Source: Mycobacteroides chelonae (GTDB lineage: Bacteria; Actinomycetota; Actinomycetes; Mycobacteriales; Mycobacteriaceae). From it: a stretch of 64,000 nucleotides of DNA. Under the pieces are notes generated by a model. It had not been told where the DNA came from and ran no database searches. It saw only the letters and a program-made list of their open reading frames with translations. Where the stretch lies: the NCBI GenBank assembly GCA_014204435.1, contig JACHLF010000001.1:62001-126000 (forward strand). Direction: 5' to 3'. The position numbers and the translations under genes are program-made. Within the stretch, counting starts at the first letter, position 1; each line of letters opens with the position of its first letter. Shown piece by piece: positions 59,922 through 64,000 of the stretch.

Positions 59922-60761
59922 ATGAGAAAGGGGCGTGCTGGCGCCGCCGCCAAACTGCAATGGTTGACCACAATGCCGCAATGGTTTGTTCGAATGGTCA
60001 TGTCTGCTACCGTCTGGCCGCTGCGCGGCTTTTATTGGTTAGCACGGACGATGCTTCCTCGCGTGTACGTCAACGATCAGTTGATTAGCTTTCATCGGCA
60101 CGAGTTCATGAACGATCCTGATTTTCAGCGCGCATACCGGCGTGGAGTTCGCGCCTTGGGCGATAGCGACTTCTATCAATGGCACTGGCGGGTGCACATA
60201 GGATTGTGGGCGGCCTCCAATGCGAGTCGTCTCAAGGGTGACTTTGTTGAGTGTGGCGTCAACTACGGCTTTCTGAGCAGCGCCATTATGGAGCAGCTTG
60301 ATTGGGACCACTTGAATAAGATGTTCTATCTGCTCGATACGTTTAAAGGAATCGACCAGCGCTACGTCACCGATCGCGAGCGCGGAGCGGGCGCTCTCAA
60401 TAAGAGCCAGGCAGCTCTGCAGTTTGGAGCCTACGTCAGCGGGGTCGACGGTGTGCGAGCCAACTTCGCGCAGTGGCGCAATCATCGTATTATTGTTGGC
60501 GCGGTCCCGGAAACCCTCGATCAGGTTGATGCCGAGGCGGTGGCGTTCCTGCACATCGATATGAATTGTGCACCGCCAGAAGTAGCTGCTCTACGGTACT
60601 TCTGGCCGCGGCTCACCCCCGGCGCGATTGTGTTGTTGGACGACTATGCACAACGCGGATTCGATGAGCAGCGTGTTGCAATGGACGATCTCGCTGAAGA
60701 GCTGGGAGTGCCGATTTGCGCATTGCCTACCGGTCAGGGCCTCATCATCAAGTCACCGTGA
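59922..60761 (+). CDS. TylF-type O-methyltransferase, copy B
   Basis: 279 residues from ATG 59922, paralogous to the gene at 35703. The SAM block GDFVECGVNYGFLSS, LLDTFKGID and FLHIDMNCAPPEV are present. The first 50 residues, hydrophobic and basic with TMPQWFVRMVMSATVWPLRGFYW, are less conserved; later ATG codons at 59973 and 60000 are possible starts because no strong ribosome site precedes 59922. It lies downstream of the class I methyltransferase, probably in the gap transcript. It is the right-hand limit of the GPL locus. Confidence 0.85.
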   Translation: MRKGRAGAAAKLQWLTTMPQWFVRMVMSATVWPLRGFYWLARTMLPRVYVNDQLISFHRHEFMNDPDFQRAYRRGVRALGDSDFYQWHWRVHIGLWAASNASRLKGDFVECGVNYGFLSSAIMEQLDWDHLNKMFYLLDTFKGIDQRYVTDRERGAGALNKSQAALQFGAYVSGVDGVRANFAQWRNHRIIVGAVPETLDQVDAEAVAFLHIDMNCAPPEVAALRYFWPRLTPGAIVLLDDYAQRGFDEQRVAMDDLAEELGVPICALPTGQGLIIKSP

Positions 60762-61452
60762 CCTCACCCAGGTAGCGGTGCACGTGCTCGATCGCAGAGG
60801 AAGCCGTCTGTGTTTCCTGGCGGGACATGGCGAAAACAGTCGGCCAGGGTATTCGGCGCGGATAATCAACGGCCATCTCCCACCGCACAGTATTACCTTG
60901 AGCGTCAGCTCCCTCGGAGTTCCGGGGTGATACAGGAGCATCATTTCGCTGGTGGTCGGAGGATTGCCAGGAAAATACTTGAGAAAGATGGGATCGAATC
61001 AACACGGGCGTTGTTGTTTCGATTAATAGGTGTATGGACGACCGCTAAATGTAGTGGTGTGTTCCCGCCGAATGGGGGCTGAAAGGGACGATGAAACATA
61101 TGGGCGTCGGTGCTCCGGTGAGGACACTGGGTGCACACTGAGCCGCGCGGATGAGCTGAACGCGCTGTACACCCGGCGCCCTCGCAGCGGCTGCATCGCC
61201 ATTTCGGCAACAGGCCGTCGTATCTGGGGTATAGCTGAGGGCTCGATACTGCTGAGATCCGAAACTGGCTAGTGGACAACAGTATTCACCTGCTAGATCG
61301 GAAATTCGTCGCGAAATGCCGGGCAGGCGGCCTGTTCGGTACTGTGCGTCCGGACTCGATTCGGGCGTGCCGTTGCCCCTGGTCGGGGCTTCACTAGCGG
61401 ATCGGAATGAGCTGTCCTGTGCCGCAGCGGACGGGTGTGTGATGATCGGGGC
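60762..61452. other. Intergenic stretch at the right edge of the GPL locus
   Basis: About 690 bases without a gene I can support. A minus-strand frame (60748-61005) overlaps the end of the methyltransferase and has no recognisable family; plus-strand frames near 61030 are low quality. It is the boundary between the GPL locus and the Rv0466-aceA block. No att-like repeat or tRNA was found. Confidence 0.45.
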
Positions 61453-62253
61453 GTGAGCAATGAACCGAGCATCGGCCTCGACAAGGACATGATGCCCGTA
61501 CCCCACGCGCATCCGCACGTCTTCGAGGGTCGCTGGCCGGTCCGCATTGCCGATGTCGACGCCAGTGGGCGCCTGCGGCTGGACGGGGCGGCCCGGCATA
61601 TCCAGGATATCGGGCAGGATCACCTCCGCGGCGTCGAGGCCGAGGACAGCCATCCGCACTGGATAGTTCGCCGCACCATGATCGACGTGATCAAGCCGAT
61701 TGAGTTCAGGGAGTCGCTGTGGCTGCGCCGCTGGTGTTCGGCTACGTCCAATCGGTGGTGCCAAATGCGTGTGCGGCTCGACGGGCGTGACGGGGGCCTG
61801 GTGGAGTCCGAGGCGTTCTGGATCCACGTCAGCCGCGAGACGCAGGGCCCGGCCCGTATCGAAGACGACTTTCTGGCCACTGTCGCCTCCACCACCGACG
61901 TCGATCGGTTGCGCTGGAAGCCCTACAACAAGGCGGGAAGTCGGGAGACCGCGACGGATATCCGGGACTTCCCGGTGCGGTTCACCGATATGGACCTCTT
62001 CGACCACATGAACAACTCCGTGTACTGGAGCATTGTCGAGGATCATCTTTCGCGGCACCCGGAGCTGCTGTCCGGCCCCTATCGGGTCAGCCTCGAGCAC
62101 GACTCCGCAGTTTCGCTGGGAGACAAGCTCGAGATCATCACCAATATCCACGAGGACGGAGCCGAGCTCGGTGTCCCCGGTCGCGGTGTTACAACGCTCA
62201 CATATGTCGTCGGCAACGAGGTGAAGGCTCTCGCCTCCATATTCGCTCGATAA
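61453..62253 (+). CDS. Acyl-ACP thioesterase-like protein (Rv0466-like)
   Basis: 266 residues from GTG 61453 (GTG 61435 is an in-frame alternative). It has two hotdog halves: the first opens FEGRWPVRIADVDASGRLRLDGAARHIQDIGQDH, the second FPVRFTDMDLFDHMNNSVYWSIVEDHL. The latter is the acyl-ACP thioesterase signature with the substrate-site Asn (MNN). Such enzymes release fatty acids from ACP or CoA. M. tuberculosis has the same gene (Rv0466) directly before icl1. A link to GPL lipids is possible but not needed. Confidence 0.87.
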   Translation: MSNEPSIGLDKDMMPVPHAHPHVFEGRWPVRIADVDASGRLRLDGAARHIQDIGQDHLRGVEAEDSHPHWIVRRTMIDVIKPIEFRESLWLRRWCSATSNRWCQMRVRLDGRDGGLVESEAFWIHVSRETQGPARIEDDFLATVASTTDVDRLRWKPYNKAGSRETATDIRDFPVRFTDMDLFDHMNNSVYWSIVEDHLSRHPELLSGPYRVSLEHDSAVSLGDKLEIITNIHEDGAELGVPGRGVTTLTYVVGNEVKALASIFAR

Positions 62254-62352
62254 TGAGACACCGTGTCGGTTGTTTAACAGTACGAGCGTTCTGAACAGGG
62301 GATTGTTGGTTACCGGTCGGTAGCAACAGTACGGGCGTACTATTAGCCGCTT

Positions 62353-62368
62353 CGCAAAGTTAGCAAAA
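62353..62368. promoter_or_regulatory. Candidate RamB box upstream of aceA
   Basis: CGCAAAGTTAGCAAAA lies about 180 bases before aceA. Read on the other strand it contains AACTTTGC, the core I recall from RamB sites of corynebacteria and M. tuberculosis icl1. The match is by eye and the consensus from memory. Confidence 0.45.
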
Positions 62369-62518
62369 GACTGCCTTTACCTAGCGAAAATTGGCATTGG
62401 GAATGGGTGGACCTGCGCATATGGTCTGTGACATCGTCGTAACGGTCAACGCAGTGAACGCGCCTGGTCGTTAACAATCTGTCTGTGACAGCCAAACGCC
62501 AGAGCATGTAACTCAGGG

Positions 62519-62538
62519 TCATAGCAAGTCATAGCAAG
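62519..62538 (+). repeat. 10-bp tandem duplication before the aceA ribosome site
   Basis: TCATAGCAAG occurs twice head-to-tail immediately before the GGAG ribosome site of aceA. It could change leader length by slippage. Confidence 0.8.
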
Positions 62539-62546
62539 GAGTACCA

Positions 62547-63839
62547 ATGTCGAACGTCGGAAAGCCGCGCACCGCGGCCGAAATCCAGCAGGACTGGGAC
62601 ACCAATCCCCGGTGGAAGGGCATCACCCGCGATTACACGGCCGCCCAGGTCGAGGAGTTGCAGGGCAGCGTTGTCGAGGAAAACACCCTGGCCCGCCGCG
62701 GTGCGGAGATCCTGTGGGACGCCGTCACCAAGGACGACGATTCGTACATCAACGCGCTGGGCGCGCTGACCGGCAACATGGCTGTGCAGCAGGTCCGTGC
62801 CGGACTCAAGGCCATCTACCTGTCGGGCTGGCAGGTGGCCGGTGACGCCAACCTCTCCGGCCACACGTATCCCGACCAGAGCCTGTACCCGGCCAACTCG
62901 GTGCCGGCTGTGGTTCGCCGTATCAACAACGCCCTGCTGCGTGCCGACGAGATCGCCCGCGTCGAGGGCGACACCAGCGTCGATAACTGGCTGGTGCCGA
63001 TCGTCGCTGACGGCGAAGCCGGTTTCGGTGGCGCCCTGAACGTCTACGAACTGCAGAAGGCCATGATCGCCGCGGGCGCGGCCGGCACCCACTGGGAGGA
63101 CCAGCTGGCTTCGGAGAAGAAGTGCGGCCACCTCGGTGGCAAGGTGCTGATCCCCACCCAGCAGCACATCCGCACCCTCACCTCCGCCCGCCTGGCCGCT
63201 GACGTCGCCAACACCCCGACGGTCGTCATCGCCCGCACCGACGCCGAGGCCGCCACCCTCATCACCTCCGATGTGGACGACCGTGACAAGCCGTTCGTCA
63301 CCGGTGAGCGCACCTCGGAGGGCTTCTACAACGTGCAGAAGGGCATCGAGCCCTGTATCGCGCGTGCCAAGGCCTACGCGCCCTACGCCGACCTCATCTG
63401 GATGGAGACCGGTGTGCCGGATCTGGAGGTCGCCCGCAAGTTCGCCGAGGCCGTCAAGGCCGACTTCCCGGACCAGCTGTTGTCCTATAACTGCAGCCCG
63501 TCCTTCAACTGGAAGCAGGCGCTGGACGACTCGACCATCGCCAAGTTCCAGCGGGAACTGGGTGCCATGGGCTTCAAGTTCCAGTTCATCACCCTGGCCG
63601 GTTTCCACGCTCTGAACTACTCGATGTTCGACCTGGCGTACGGCTACGCCCGCGAGGGCATGACCGCCTACGTCGATCTGCAGGAGCGCGAGTTCGCAGC
63701 CGAGGCTCGTGGCTACACCGCCACCAAGCACCAGCGTGAGGTCGGTGCGGGGTACTTCGACCGGATCGCCACCACGGTGGACCCGAACACCTCGACTGCG
63801 GCGCTGAAGGGCTCGACCGAAGAGGGCCAGTTCCACTAA
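62547..63839 (+). CDS. aceA: Isocitrate lyase
   Basis: 430 residues, the short actinobacterial form (ICL1 type, about 428 residues). It splits isocitrate to succinate and glyoxylate in the glyoxylate shunt and also serves the methylcitrate cycle in mycobacteria. The catalytic loop [11 protein letters not shown] (Cys about residue 193) is intact; [10 protein letters not shown] and MDAxx-like [11 protein letters not shown] supply Mg-binding Asp/Glu, and NCSPSFNWK is the substrate loop. AAGGAG lies six bases before ATG 62547. RamB, encoded at 19.2-20.6 kb, is its expected regulator. A long hairpin follows. Confidence 0.96.
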   Translation: MSNVGKPRTAAEIQQDWDTNPRWKGITRDYTAAQVEELQGSVVEENTLARRGAEILWDAVTKDDDSYINALGALTGNMAVQQVRAGLKAIYLSGWQVAGDANLSGHTYPDQSLYPANSVPAVVRRINNALLRADEIARVEGDTSVDNWLVPIVADGEAGFGGALNVYELQKAMIAAGAAGTHWEDQLASEKKCGHLGGKVLIPTQQHIRTLTSARLAADVANTPTVVIARTDAEAATLITSDVDDRDKPFVTGERTSEGFYNVQKGIEPCIARAKAYAPYADLIWMETGVPDLEVARKFAEAVKADFPDQLLSYNCSPSFNWKQALDDSTIAKFQRELGAMGFKFQFITLAGFHALNYSMFDLAYGYAREGMTAYVDLQEREFAAEARGYTATKHQREVGAGYFDRIATTVDPNTSTAALKGSTEEGQFH

Positions 63840-63948
63840 GCCCCATGCCGAGCAGACGCAAAGGCACCCGACACACCGGGAAGACACGCGCTTTCGCGAC
63901 TGCTCGTCGAAGGAAATGGACTCTCGGTGTGACCCACTGAGTTGACAG

Positions 63949-63988
63949 CACAGGCCCCGCCCACGTATCCCGTTGGGCGGGGCCTGTG
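63949..63988. terminator. Strong 15-bp hairpin downstream of aceA
   Basis: CACAGGCCCCGCCCA pairs perfectly with TGGGCGGGGCCTGTG around a ten-base loop. There is no U-run, as usual in mycobacteria. It lies about 110 bases after the aceA stop. Confidence 0.85.
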
Positions 63989-64000
63989 TGCTGAATGGAT

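Noticed and set aside
60748-61005. 85-codon minus-strand frame at the right edge of the GPL locus
   Set aside because: It overlaps the end of the TylF gene, lacks a ribosome site and resembles no family I know; it could be the tail of a lost gene but I cannot support it.
1-64000. tRNA, rRNA, CRISPR array or prophage
   Set aside because: No cloverleaf-like sequence, rRNA segment, regularly spaced repeats or phage structural genes were seen on reading both strands; a tRNA scan was not possible here.

Overview
The window is chromosomal DNA from a rapidly growing mycobacterium. It is GC-rich with mycobacterial codon use, and it carries the tail of an mce-type operon, otsA, lpd, ramB and aceA plus a complete glycopeptidolipid (GPL) locus. 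The combination mmpS4-mmpL4a-mmpL4b / rmlA / two acyltransferases / mbtH-mps1-mps2-gap next to aceA fits the Mycobacteroides abscessus-chelonae group. The genus-level call is firm; the species is inferred from remembered gene order and was not searched.

Layout. (1) 1-2.3 kb: the end of an mce4-like operon (two Mce-associated proteins), convergent with otsA and a 54-residue partner protein, as in M. tuberculosis Rv3493c-Rv3489. (2) 2.3-8.5 kb: an accessory stretch rich in decay (cupin relic, AHSA1 relic, DinB relic) around an ArsR regulator and an MFS transporter, followed by intact aldehyde dehydrogenase, polyphosphate kinase 2 and membrane-protein genes. (3) 8.9-13.9 kb: a shortened deazaflavin-type reductase, an S9 peptidase, two small membrane proteins and lpd. 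(4) 13.95-18.5 kb: a visibly lower-GC island with a secreted cysteine protein, a processive family-2 glycosyltransferase and a BcsB-like exported protein, bordered by a broken IS3-type transposase. (5) 18.65-20.6 kb: ramB and a carboxymuconolactone-decarboxylase-like gene in one operon. (6) 20.6-61.4 kb: the GPL locus. (7) 61.4-64 kb: an acyl-ACP thioesterase-like gene (Rv0466-like) and aceA, ending in a strong hairpin.

How the GPL genes fit together. Mps1 (C-A-T-E-C-A-T-E-C) and Mps2 (A-T-E-C-A-T-reductase), helped by MbtH, have the domain order expected for an acylated D-Phe-D-alloThr-D-Ala-L-alaninol chain released as an amino alcohol. RmlA and an SDR epimerase/reductase would make dTDP-deoxysugars. 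Two intact glycosyltransferases add sugars, two acyltransferase-3 proteins acetylate, and four intact SAM methyltransferase-type genes could O-methylate. MmpS4/MmpL4a/MmpL4b and Gap move the product to the surface. Both giant NRPS genes are open from end to end, so nothing here predicts a rough (GPL-negative) morphotype.

What stands out. The GPL locus lies exactly between homologues of Rv0465c (ramB) and Rv0466, which are adjacent in M. tuberculosis. Inside it are three gene corpses: a glycosyltransferase, a sugar-methyltransferase N-terminus and an Rv2952/Fmt-type methyltransferase, each belonging to a family used in GPL decoration. The least described element is the low-GC BcsB-like plus GT2 pair, which looks like an imported exopolysaccharide synthase. 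No tRNA, rRNA or CRISPR array was seen.
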